Shown here: in pieces, positions 37,009 to 46,710 of the stretch
How positions within the stretch are numbered: position 1 is the stretch's first letter
Layout: every line of letters starts with the position of its first letter
Assembly: GCA_022385755.1 (NCBI GenBank)
Contig: MU278351.1
Coordinates: forward strand, 808,638-872,637
Direction of reading: 5' to 3'
Origin: Trametopsis cervina
Lineage: Eukaryota; Basidiomycota; Agaricomycetes; Polyporales; Irpicaceae
Length of the DNA stretch: 64,000 bases
Translations under genes and position numbers: made by a program
Notes under the pieces: generated by a model
The model's input: only the letters and a program-made list of their open reading frames with translations
What the model was told of the DNA's origin: nothing
The model's database searches: none

Positions 37009-38241
37009 TCACAGCGTTCCCGTGTAATATCCCCGCCAGACACGCCATGGCAATCTCCAACTCCGCTGTTGCAACGAAGGGTGGAATACATCAAAGTTCA
37101 CCTTCTCCAGCCGCTCAAGGTACAGCGCTGCAGGGGCCTGATACCAGTAAAATTGTCAGAGAGTGAGTAAGAATCAGTCAGCACGTTACAAACTCTGACA
37201 GCGACGTGAATACCCACCGCCGACAAAAACACCGGTCTGACCGGCCCTGGAACTTTGCCCGCGAAATCTTTGTTGAACATGTCCCGCGCCGTGATCAGAT
37301 GGTCATTGGCGACCGTGGCAAACTCGAATACAGCTTCGTCAATCTTCTTGGCGTCACCACCATAACGGAAGACGTCTTCCTGACTGACGCCATGGCGCGC
37401 TGTGATTTCAGCGGGGATGGCCATATGTCCTTTCGAGGCATGATACGGCAGAGCGCGGAGAAGCGTCGAGATGGTCTGTGCCACGCCTATGTGCGAGGCA
37501 GCGTGCGAGAAGGCATGCGAAGATGACTGTGAGAGCAGCGCAAGCAGCATGTAGAGAAACGTGGACGTCGTGGACTCGGCATGCGCCGTCAAAGAGTCTA
37601 CTGTCACATGGGATGGCATATCCAACTCGGTTTCCTGCGCTTGAACATCAATATCCGAGACGAGAAACAATAGAATGAACCGACCCTCGCATCTATGATC
37701 CGTTTGAGATGATAGGATGGAAGCTTGGATTTTACAGACGTGTCATACAATGCCAACGCGACTGGATGCTTCGGCGGTCTACCCTAGGGAGTCGTGTCGG
37801 TAGCTGTTGGGACATCATAGAGGACTTACGCACGTCGTTAAAGCTTTTCACCGCGTCTCTCCAGAACTGTACGCGCATCTTCCCAATGAGTGCATTAGAG
37901 ACTGTCTCCTGAATGGATGCTAGTTCAATCTGTGGAAGAAACGGCTCAACAGCATGCCCAAGAATCCGCGAATAGTACATACTGACATAAAACGCTCGCA
38001 GTGCGAAGAAACCATCTTGGTACGATTTTGGATAAAATTGAGACGTCAGGAACGCCTCATAGTCGCGTTTTCGTACGAGATCCCTGCAGTAAGCGTAGGG
38101 TTCTTGTGAGCTATTTTCGAGCTGCGAGTGCTGGGCCGCGGTCGCCAAATTTCTCGCAGGTCTAGTGGCCAAGCGAAAGCTGACGAGAGAGCTTGCTGGT
38201 GTGACGGTGAGCCTGCCGGTATGGACTATGCTCTGCAGCAT
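37009..38241 (-). CDS. NDUFAF6: NDUFAF6-like mitochondrial complex I assembly factor (squalene/phytoene synthase fold)
   Basis: The start ATG 38239-38241 gives an Arg/Ser/Ala-rich, acid-free N-terminus typical of mitochondrial import. The core reads YCRDLVRKRDYEAFLTSQFY, FALRAFYVSM and SNALIGKMRVQFWRDAVKSF, then after a 50-nt intron GRPPKHPVALALYDT and YHLKRIIDAR. HAESTTSTFLYMLLALL and GVAQTISTLLRALPYHASKG follow, with MAIPAEITARHGVSQEDVFR next. The C-terminus is ALYLERLEKVNFDVFHPSL up to the stop at 37009-37011. These are hallmarks of the Sicily/NDUFAF6 branch of the isoprenyl-synthase fold, which has lost prenyl synthase activity and helps ND1 maturation in animals; the fungal role is inferred. 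The gene is divergent from the SDHAF1-like gene, 268 nt away. Confidence 0.88.
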
Positions 38242-38509
38242 GTTTGTAAAATTGGAATACGCTTGTAATGTGCACCGTTGTTCCACGAAGAAGCCGATGT
38301 GATGTCTATAGCATTGAAGTCATGGAGGTAGCAGGCAAGCAATGGCAGCAATAACACAAGCCGACGCGTCCGACGCGACGTCACACGACAGCGGCTGATG
38401 CCGCACAACGACCTCCCCAGCTGTGCTTACTGTATAACCCGTTTGTTCCCCTACCATCGCCCTGTACCCTGTTAAGCATCCTTGTGAAGAGACTTCACTC
38501 TCTTAAAAA

Positions 38510-38898
38510 ATGACAGTTGCACATTCTGGGTTACAGAAAGATGTGCTCGCTCTCTACCGCCGGTAAGTCCGACCATCTCTTGCATGTCGACTGCATCCCA
38601 CTCATGAACAATTGACACATATTATAGAGCTCTGCGCATGGCATATTCAAAACCGCCAGCTGCGCGGCCTAAATTCAGTCTGTTCGTGCGGTACACATTT
38701 AAGACGCAGTCCACAGCTATCTCAACCCGCGACGTATCCGCCATTGAGCACCTACTGAGAAAGGGGAAACGGCAGATAGAGATGTACGAAGACCCGAAGG
38801 TCCGGGACTGTTGGGTCTCACAGGAAATGCGCGACTGGGAGGGCAGACAAAGAGAGGGACGTCATGCATCTGTTCGTAAAGAGCACACTAGCTCTTGA
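38510..38898 (+). CDS. SDHAF1: SDHAF1/Sdh6-like LYR-motif protein
   Basis: Two exons, 38510-38562 and 38628-38898, are joined across a 65-nt GT-AG intron. The protein of about 107 residues begins VAHSGLQKDVLALYRRALRM, with the LYR tripeptide near residue 16. It continues FVRYTFKTQSTAISTRDVSA and IEHLLRKGKRQIEMYEDPKV, matching the SDHAF1/Sdh6 pattern of an LYR helix followed by a basic RxGRRQ-type helix. SDHAF1 delivers or protects the Fe-S cluster of succinate dehydrogenase subunit B in the mitochondrial matrix. The gene shares a short divergent promoter with the NDUFAF6-like gene, so factors for complexes I and II may be co-expressed (inference). Other LYR proteins are an alternative, but the second helix favours SDHAF1. 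Confidence 0.85.
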
Positions 38899-39070
38899 CA
38901 CGCACTGCAAGGGCGGTGTGTATTATTTGTACTATATTATACCATGGGGGCACTACTGTAGCAGTGGAGTACGAACAGGGATCATAGACACTACAAGCCA
39001 GTCAGCAGTGCAGTTGGGTGTCTGTGATGGGTGTCCGACCAACGTGCGGATAATCACGAAGTGACCTCAG

Positions 39071-39964
39071 CTACGCTGACGGTGCAGCGCTGGCAGCTTG
39101 AGCAGATTGCAGGGAGGCAACTTCGCCACTGGGGTTTAGTGTTGCTTTCAAGTCCTCCTGCGCAGTCTCCGTCGCGTCCTTCTGCGAGGTGGTCCTGGCT
39201 ATCGATTTCTTGTGCGCCTGCCTTTTCACCTCTCGTCGCAGCAGCGGTCGCTTCGCCTTGTCCTGGACTATCTCCATTGCCCCTTCGTATGCCAGTCTTC
39301 GCTCGTTGAGCACGTACTTGATGCGAGCCATAGACTTTCGTACCTATTGAAGTAGAACACATTGTAAAATCAAAGCTTCAGAGTAAGCGAGATCCTTCTA
39401 CTCACCCGAAAGACTTTCGTGGCGCTACTCATTCGATTATGACTGATGCCCTGCCTTCGAGCTTCCTCTCGCTGTGTGGCGAGCAAATTGCGCTCGCGAA
39501 CGAGGACATACCACAGGGTGTGCAAGTCCTGAAAACTCTTCCTCCGAAGCTCCGCTGCTGTCCATGCACGACCTAAGATACGTTTAACTAGTTAGCTAAC
39601 GTTTAGCACTACCTGGAAACTAAGCCATACCACTCTTGTCAGCTGCAACGTCGATCGGTTCGACCGTCTCGTACTTCGCCACACCATCCTCCACCTTTTT
39701 CCTGAAAAAGGCATACAGGCCATGCTTGGGGTCTACCTCTATTCCGAGATGCGGTCTCGAGGCACCCGGTTGTCTGACATCCTTCGCATTGCTGGGCAGT
39801 TTTGTCCTCGGCGCTGAGGTCGACTTGGGGGCTGCAGGTACTGCCGGGAGTACTGAAGCAAAAGTACGGGCGTGTCGCACAGGAAGAGAGCTGACAGTCG
39901 CCCTCTGCAGCGTTGACTGGATTCTGGAAAACCCAGCACGGGCGAAGGGCATTGGTAGGAGCAT
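39071..39964 (-). CDS. MRPL4: Mitochondrial ribosomal protein uL29m (MRPL47/Mrpl4 family)
   Basis: The protein starts with an Arg/Ser-rich targeting region ([18 protein letters not shown]), then [20 protein letters not shown] and, across an intron, [20 protein letters not shown] and [20 protein letters not shown]. The last exon adds [20 protein letters not shown] and a Lys/Arg-rich then Ala/Ser-rich tail ending at TAG 39071-39073. The ELR-KSF-DLH-LW-VL-ER-NLL pattern is the mitochondrial L29/L47 signature. It is a structural component of the large mitoribosomal subunit near the exit tunnel. There are three exons. Either ATG at 39964 or 39952 could be the start, with no effect on the mature protein. 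Confidence 0.93.
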
Positions 39965-40309
39965 ATAAGGCAGTCTACGCGGTTGAGAGCCAACTCACGG
40001 CATTTGCGAGGCGCTTGAAAGGTATATCGCTCACGTGCTTCAGACTTGTTGGTACTGGAGAGCAAACATTTCGAGCGCACGGGTTGTACTGTAAACTACA
40101 ATAAATTTCTTCGATACATGTCTACCGAGAGAGAGCAGACAAGAACCACTACTGTCGCAGTCGCGTGAATTTCACAGCTGGGCGATAATATTCGCAAGTT
40201 CGCGCCTCATTTGCCATCAAATTAGTTCAACGTCCTATGGAACGTAACGGCTGTAAGGACGTCTGGGTGGCAGAGGAAATGTGAGTAATTTACTATAGAA
40301 GAGAGAAGA
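39965..40309. other. Intergenic, no gene seen
   Basis: This stretch contains the uL29m promoter and the 3' end of BTB gene 1. If BTB gene 1 has a terminal intron, its true stop would be at 40235-40237 inside this stretch. Confidence 0.45.
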
Positions 40310-41609
40310 TCAACTCTCAGCGTACAAATATCTTGCATAACCACGCCTCTCGTCCTGATTTCGAGTGTCCAATTCGAAAAAGAACCGCATCTCATCCCAC
40401 AGATATTCGCGTGCTGCCTGTATGCAATCGTCGACGCAGCCGCGACAACCGAAGCAGATTTTTGTTTTACCCCCAGAACGAAAACTACGCCTTAACGTAT
40501 CCAGAGCACTGAGAGGATCCTCATAAAATGAACGTGAATCCGATCCAGACGCATACGTTGAGCATTGCGATTTGGCCTTCCACCAGTTCATTATGACAGT
40601 CGTACATGGTGTATCCTGGGGTTCGTCGTCAGACGCAATGCTGGCATCGTCGTCGTCGGGGAAGTGGCGATGTAGACAGTATGCGCCATGAGAGGTGGCG
40701 ACGGGAAGAACGTCAAAGCGAAGATGGCTGGCTACTGTACGTAGTCGTTCCTGTCCTATCATCAATTGACAAACGTGAGACAATGCCAACCCTTCGAGCA
40801 ATCCCGAAGCGTGGTCGAACGGTTGCTGGACAGTCAGTGTTGTGTCAAGGAATTCCTGATAAGTGTGGCTGGCAACGTGTACATGTAGTGCATACATTGC
40901 ACCGGGAAGCAGGGTAGGGGCTTGGGCTTCAAACCCGAGCTTTAGTACTTTTGCTAAAAGCGATCACCAGAGTCAACCAGCTGAGTATATATATATCAGG
41001 CGTCGACTTAGTCACCTGCTACAAGCAACGCAGAGTCCTTGCGTCTGGTTTCGCACAGAACGTCCCAGTCTTGCAAACTGTGCGGCCAATAAGGCCTCAG
41101 AGTTTGAATAAGGCGGTCATGCAGGGCCACGAGGTCATACTTGGCGGCGAGTCGCAGAGGGCCTTCCACCTGGAATAGCATGCTATGAGCCACGTCAGGA
41201 GAGCCTACTGGTATTTCGCTACGCAGAGGTACAGATAGTCAATCTAAGGAGCGACGATGCGCACGAAACGATGTGCCACATACCCGTATAAAATCCGCAG
41301 GAGACTTTTGACGTCGTTATATGAGTCCGTCAATCGCACAAGGGGCAGTCCGTCATACATATCCTCATGCTCCCCGGATGGTGGCATCGAAAACATAGTT
41401 TCGAACACGAGCGACTGCTTTGCTAGAACAGATTTATGGCACTTGAGAACGTAAGTCGTCTTCTCCTCTTTGGTATCATCGTCGCGGTCCACTGCGGCGA
41501 TAGCAACGTTTCCATCGTCCATCCATATGTGAGGGTCTTTCACCAGTTCTTCTTCAACCCGACGCCGTTTCTGCGGGCCAGGAATCGACCCGGTAGACGC
41601 ATTCGACAT
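40310..41609 (-). CDS. BTB/POZ protein, cluster paralog 1
   Basis: ATG 41607-41609 gives MSNASTGSIPGPQKRRRVEE, then the BTB domain: DPHIWMDDGNVAIAAVD, YVLKCHKSVLAKQSLVFETM and MYDGLPLVRLTDSYNDVKSL. A 3' splice at catag/C joins LYG to MLFQVEGPLRLAAKYDLVAL. The third region shows LMIGQERLRTVASHLRFDVL, and the C-terminus has KICFGCRGCVDDC, then REYLWDEMRFFFELD. The BTB domain suggests homodimerisation or Cullin-3 adaptor function; the partner is unknown. The first in-frame stop is at 40310-40312. A GT-AG intron starting two bases into the Leu codon of ARYLYAES would instead end the protein at 40235-40237. A GTCACA palindrome lies 66 bp upstream of the start. Confidence 0.82.
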
Positions 41610-42052
41610 TGTGAGGGTGAAGTGGCAGGAGAGAGGTGCCTCGTAGACACATAACAACAGGTGTACACGGTCTAGTCACACTGTGACACGACGCGTTTCG
41701 TAACTTGCTGGAATGATCGCTACTGTACGTCGTGTACGATCTACAATGTCTCGATCCTTAAGAATTTCGAATGTGGGTTAGTGACATTTATACCGATACA
41801 GTGTGCAATCTAATTGTAATCTTAGCAGTGTACGCGCACTTATCCGACATTGTACTAGTATACCGAACACGGACACGTTTACAAATGTGCTCAAATAAGA
41901 AGATATATCAGTATGTGTTGGGTTCGTATAACTACAAAAAGACTACCTACATTCCAGAGGAAAATGTGTCTATGGTATAACCCTACAAAATCGACGCCTA
42001 GAGCATGCGATGTCTGGTAAGCCGGTGCCTTAGTATGACTGAGTACGAGAGC
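41610..42052. other. AT-rich spacer between BTB genes 1 and 2
   Basis: This stretch is the promoter of BTB gene 1 and 3' flank of BTB gene 2. It holds the near-palindromic element at 41675-41695. The rest is AT-rich without a supported frame. Confidence 0.5.
41675..41695. promoter_or_regulatory. Near-palindromic GTCACA...GTGACAC.ACGCG element, copy 1
   Basis: The sequence gtcacactgtgacacgacgcg contains the almost perfect palindrome TCACA-C-TGTGA. It sits 66 bp upstream of BTB gene 1. The same 21-bp block with two or three changes is found at 46050 and 48392. It may be a transcription-factor site or the remnant of a duplicated promoter. Confidence 0.5.
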
Positions 42053-43336
42053 TTACAGATGATGAGCGTAGCCATACTGAACGCCCTCTTCTCGTGGTTT
42101 TACAGAGAAAAGGTAAGGAAGTTCTTCCCACAAGTATTGTCGCGTGTCCAGCAACGTATCCTTCAAACCAGTGCGGCATACGTTGCATATTTCCGTGAGA
42201 TTCTGCACAGCAACCCCATCCGCCAGGACCTTCAGCCGGCCAAAAGGATCAGCATGCCACTCATGGGAGCCTTTCCCTTCTTCTTCATCGTCTTCGCGTC
42301 TCCACCATGCTTCGATCGGCCTCATGCAGGAAGTCACTCGTTCATCCTCCTTATCAGGTCGAAGATTCGGGACAGGGCCTTCCAGATACTTGCACCCCTT
42401 GGCGAAGGAAGTTGCTATTGGCAGGACGTACCGAAGCCGCGTAGTCAACAACATCAATCGTTCGCGACCCATCATAAAGTGAGCGATATGGAGTGGATCC
42501 AGCTCTGCTAGCAGAGTTGGAATAGCCGCGAATGGCTCTTGTCGGTGTTCGGGGAAAGGAACCGGACGTACGCGCAAATATTCGGCCATAGTATCATAGT
42601 CGTCGCTGACGGCCGTCATATGGAGTGCATAGAACGCTGCGGGGAGGATACAGGCGGCCTGGCCCTGATATCCTAGCTTAACGGCTCTGGCTAAGATAGA
42701 CGGTCAGTTTACAGGAGGACAGTATGTTTTCAAGGCCCGTCACCTGCTCCAGCTACCACGTTAGGAACTGGACTGAGATTATGAACAGAGTGAATATATA
42801 GATCCCATTCTGGTAGCGTCGTGGGCCAATGGGCTTCGAGGACTTCAACAAGGTGCTGATGTAGTTTCACAAAATCGTACTTCGCTGCCAATCGGACGGG
42901 TCCTTCCAACACCTCCAGCGTAGCTTCTACAAGAGCAGGTGCTGCGGTCCGTGCAGATGGTATCACACTACATGACGAATCAGTCACAGTTATGTGTGAT
43001 TCAATACTGTGAGCCAACGCACGCCAGAGGCTCGTACAAGAGATGCAATAGACCTTTCACATCTTTGTAAGGATCCGTCAAGTGCACGAGGGGCAGCCCA
43101 TTATATGTATCTTCACTGCTGGACGATGCTGGCATCGAAAGAAGTGCTTGAAACACCTGCGACTGCCTCTCCAGAACAGACTTGTGGCACTTGAACAGGT
43201 AGGTCGCCGTCTTGTCGCCCACCTCGTCCATGGCGGCAATAATCAGATTTCCGTCGTCCATCCATATATCGGGATCCTGGAGTACGTTTCCCTTCTGCAC
43301 TGTTGCCTCTTCAGTAGTTGCAAGTATAGTTGGCAT
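42053..43336 (-). CDS. BTB/POZ protein, cluster paralog 2
   Basis: ATG 43334-43336 gives MPTILATTEEATVQKG, then DPDIWMDDGNLIIAAMDEVG, YLFKCHKSVLERQSQVFQAL and TYNGLPLVHLTDPYKDVKGL. A GT-AG intron (donor gtgcgttg) joins LYEPLA to VIPSARTAAPALVEATLE, continuing LEGPVRLAAKYDFVKLHQHL. The remainder has MMGRERLMLLTTRLRYVLPI and the C-terminal ICNVC with YLWEELPYLFSVKPREEG. The arrangement and intron positions match the other six BTB genes. The first in-frame stop (TAA 42053-42055) overlaps a good donor; a 46-nt intron with a tactaag branch motif would move the stop to 41998-42000. The gene lies next to the MFS gene on the same strand. Confidence 0.82.
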
Positions 43337-43552
43337 TGCGAAAGTGTTGGGTACGCGAAAATGTCTGCAGATGGATGGCCGTAACCTGTAAATCCCTGAT
43401 ATAGTGTGTCTACGCAATTATGTATTATACCAGTAAAGCTCATAAAGTGGTGAAGATGATGAGAAGCCCTGTTGTAGAACTATCGCGCTCGTTTTGTGCG
43501 AAATGATATTCTAAGAGGTAAAGAACCAAGACGGGCATAGCGAAGGGAAAGT

Positions 43553-45379
43553 TCAAGCTTTCTCCTGCTGCACCTTTTTCTCATCACTCCGCCTAGGAGT
43601 CTCTGGTGTCTCATTGGCCGTATTGACACGACTCCTCTGAGTCCGTCCATTCTCTTCCTCCTTATCCTTCGCGTCCTGAACATCCTGCGCGGAGTGCCCG
43701 ACGATGCCAACGCTTCTTAGAAAGACAATCCCAAGCACAGCTCCAAACATCCCAAATCCAAACGCACCCCACATTGCCGCCTTATACGCATCCAGCTGCG
43801 CAGATTGGGGCGCATTACTACCTGACAGGTTGACTTCAACACCAGCGGCCAAGCTCCTCTTTTTTAGAGTAGTGTTGAAGAGGATCGTGGTGATTGCGAG
43901 ACCAAAGGACGTTCCAAGCTGGGTCATTGTCTGGAACAACGCACCGGTGAGTGACTGTTCGTGCGGTAAAGAAATCTTGGCAACGAAAAGCGTGCCGGCC
44001 GCGAATACGAAGTCTGAGCCAAAGACTGAGATGATGGCCGCAGGGAAGCCAAAAGCCCAGTAGGGCAAGGCTGGATTAATGAGGGCGTAAAGCAGAGCTG
44101 CGCAGCCCGTCAAGACAGTGCCCATGACAATGAGGATGACAAAGCGAACGCGTCCCACGAAGACAGCTACAAGGACATTGCAAATTGTGCCAGTAATCGC
44201 CATTGGGAGGAGACGCAGCATGGTCCGTACTGGTGACAAATTGAGATAATTCTGGTAGTACAGCTACATCGAAGGGAGCTGTGTTAGTGTAGACGGGTAG
44301 AGAGTTTGCGCAGTGTGCGTACCTGAGCCCAGAAGAAACTGGACTGGAAGCTGGACCACTGGAAGAATGCTATCCATAGGATGACGGTCATTCTTCCTTT
44401 CGAGCGTCCCCATACAGAGATTTTCATGATCGGAGGAGGAGTCCACCACGCCTGGGCATCATCTTGATTTTCGTGCAAGCGTTCAAGATAGTATTGCCAT
44501 AAGAGAAACGCCACAACGAGGACGAAGCCAAGAATGAGTAGCGCAAGGATGTAGCTCGTCGTCCACTCGGAAGGTGCTATCGGTCCGTCCGCCAATGCGA
44601 AGCAGAGGAAGACTAACCCCGCTGTGATGAGAAATGCGCCGAGCCAGTCTACTCGCCGGTCGATGTTTTCGTAGGGCTCATCTTTGTCGATAGAAAACAA
44701 GCCGCCAATGAACGCAGCGAAGCCCATACCGCCGATCAGGAAGAATCCAGAGCGCCAGGTCGGTTTTGTAATTTGCGTGAGCGCGCCCCCAATAAGCGAA
44801 CCGATGACGGCGCCCATGGGGGCACCGGCAGCGAACGTGGCGAACGCCAACGACCGTGCACGGCTTGGAGGAAACGAGTGCGCAAGAATACCCAGGGACG
44901 CGGGGATGACGGCCGCAGAACCAATGCCTTGGACGCCTCGTAGGACGTCCAGCACGACCTCATCCTGCGCGAAGCCGGCGCCCACAGAAAAGATGGAGAG
45001 GAAGGCAATGCCCAGAAGGAAGACACGCTTCCGCCCATACAAGTCTGCCAGACGACCGAACAGCAATAGTAGACAACCCTTTGATAGGTGCATATCAGTT
45101 TAATAGAAACTACCAGGCGTAGGAACCGTAACTTACGGAGCTCAGATTAAATGCAGAAAGGATCCATTGTAGCTTGTATTCGACGATATCCAGCTCTCGA
45201 CCAATGGTAGGCAGCGCTATTGAGGCTGCGCCCAAGCTACCGATCTAAGTACCACATGAGTTAATTATACGATACACAAAGCTGGCATATATTGTATCAC
45301 TCACGGTGAGGACCATAGACAGAGTGCATGTCGCAACAATAGTGATAGATGACAACGTACTTCGCTCAGGTCTCTCCAT
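43553..45379 (-). CDS. MFS transporter, DHA2-type drug:H+ antiporter
   Basis: ATG 45377-45379 gives MERPERSTLSSITIVATCTL, entering the first membrane helix. The second exon carries ASIALPTIGRELDIVEYKL and QWILSAFNLS. The third holds the family motif FGRLADLYGRKRVFLLGIAF, and the motif-C region near GILAHSFPPSRARSLAFATF and APMGAVIGSLIGGALTQI follows. After one more intron come LYYQNYLNLSPVRTMLRLLP and ALFQTMTQLGTSFGLAITTI. Hydrophobic segments support about 12-14 helices, as in the DHA2 group that exports drugs and small molecules by proton antiport at the plasma membrane. The tail is Lys/Glu-rich and cytosolic (stop 43553-43555). It lies inside the BTB cluster. Substrate is not predictable. 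Confidence 0.9.
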
Positions 45380-45879
45380 CGCCCGTCGCGCTCTTTCTCT
45401 GTACTCCTGTCTGCCTCGTAAACAGACAAGATCAAGGAGTAATAAGAAGGGGGTCACTGGAGCCCAATACGCTCGCCACTTTATTGCTTCGGACGATCCT
45501 CGGAATATTGGTTGGGGGTATGTAACCCCAATCAAAGCTGACTCGTTCTGCTTTAGTCAGCACATTTCCCCACACTCACGCTTCTGTACTTGTCATCCGT
45601 GCGGTTAGCTCATTGTACGTGATAGGTAAGAGAAGTTGCTCACATGCACTGTACCCCACACTCGAACGAGCAAGGCTTTGGAGTGAGGCCGAACAACAGG
45701 AATAGTATGGCCATTTTATTTTTTCCTGATGCGTAAACATCGGTGGTTAGAGTAATGCGGCTGCGAGCTGTTACACTGCTGTTATTGAGCAGGCCAGGAG
45801 CACAGGTGTTCAATATTTTATGAGCGCACAATGAGTACAAGACTCAGGTTGTGTTTACCACATCAGCTAACGATACCAC

Positions 45880-45892
45880 GTCACAGCGTGAC
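45880..45892. promoter_or_regulatory. Shorter GTCACA-GCGTGAC palindrome
   Basis: The sequence gtcacagcgtgac is an inverted repeat related to the 21-bp element but lacks its acaccacgcg extension. It lies inside the duplicated promoter remnant. Its function is unknown. Confidence 0.35.
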
Positions 45893-46049
45893 CTTGCTGG
45901 ATTCGTGGCGCACACACTCTTGCAGTATGTAAAGTCTCTAAAAACCAGTTGGGGAGAGGTGTCCGATGTTTTTAAGAAGGGGCGGGAGCAGTAGTCGCTG
46001 CGATGGAAACTCGCAAAACCACAAGACCGATAATCACAGAACGCGGATA

Positions 46050-46070
46050 GTCACACCGTGACACCACGCG
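46050..46070. promoter_or_regulatory. Near-palindromic GTCACA...GTGACAC.ACGCG element, copy 2
   Basis: The sequence gtcacaccgtgacaccacgcg lies directly before the truncated amidohydrolase copy. It differs from the copy at 48392 by a single base, although the surrounding spacer has diverged strongly. Confidence 0.5.
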
Positions 46071-46073
46071 CCT

Positions 46074-46268
46074 TGCAGTATCACTCCTCCTCATCCACAA
46101 CGCCTATCTCTGCACTGCATACCCCAATAACACTGACTCAGATGTGCATATGGGACATTTCATACACCCCAGGCGCCGCTACGTCTATCCGCACCACAGA
46201 CAAAGCAGGGTCTATCGAATTCGAGGCCATTCGCCACTCTGCATGGCGCGGGTTACTGATCCTAGGTA
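46074..46268 (+). pseudogene. Truncated amidohydrolase first exon
   Basis: The frame LLLIHNAYLCTAYPNNTDSD matches LLIRNVRLCPASPNDTVSD of the intact gene at 48522. In another frame, DKAGSIEFEAIRHSAWRGLL matches GEAGSYGFETVDAEGRGLLI. The copy ends exactly at the first-exon splice donor (cctaggtacg versus cccagggtacg). It lacks the ATG, needs a frameshift, and has no downstream exons, so no enzyme can be made. It sits on the same strand as the intact gene and about 2.45 kb before it. Confidence 0.75.
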
Positions 46269-46710
46269 CGCACCTCCCTCCCTTGCACACGTTCTGACCC
46301 GTGAATCCGCGGATGTGTAATGAGTATATATATATAGTCTAAGCTTGGTGTAACCACCGCTAGTAGACAAATCTCAGAATAGATGAGTGTATATGGTGAA
46401 TAAATGTAGACCGAGTTATAATGACCGGGCCTCAGAAGTCATCTCTGACACCCTCCTCATCACACGAACCTTCCTTCCGATGACCAAGCGATCTCACGGT
46501 TGCAGCTTCAGTCTCTGCGATAAACCTGTGATCTATTGCAAATATGTAGAGCGTGAACGCAATTGAGCAATGCAATCTGCCATTTACACTCACGAGTGTT
46601 GAGAATAGCATCCCTCGATACTGGCGTCTCATTCCGCGTTCATTTGCTCCTCGTGTTCCTCATCTTTGTCCTCATCTTCTTCCTTATCGAACCCCGCTTC
46701 ATACAGGTCC

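Larger units (their letters stand above)
45745..46270. repeat. Eroded copy of the BTB3-amidohydrolase divergent promoter and first exon
   Basis: The left end (ttagagtaatgcggctgcga) matches sequence just upstream of the BTB gene 3 start (tcagagtaatgtggtggcga at 48116). The middle shares the gtcacaYcgtgacaccacgcg block, and the right end matches the amidohydrolase first exon up to its splice donor. Order and orientation are conserved, which indicates a direct segmental duplication whose flanks have decayed. Confidence 0.65.
45380..46710. other. Spacer holding a degenerate segmental duplicate
   Basis: No intact gene is seen. The stretch begins with the MFS promoter. From about 45745 to 46270 it resembles 48105-48715, the divergent promoter plus first exon of the amidohydrolase, in an eroded form. 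After 46270 similarity stops. A TA dinucleotide run is at about 46325-46335. Confidence 0.55.

Noticed and set aside
40981..41000. TA repeat in the BTB gene 1 region as a promoter
   Set aside because: It lies inside a predicted intron of BTB gene 1, not upstream of a start codon.
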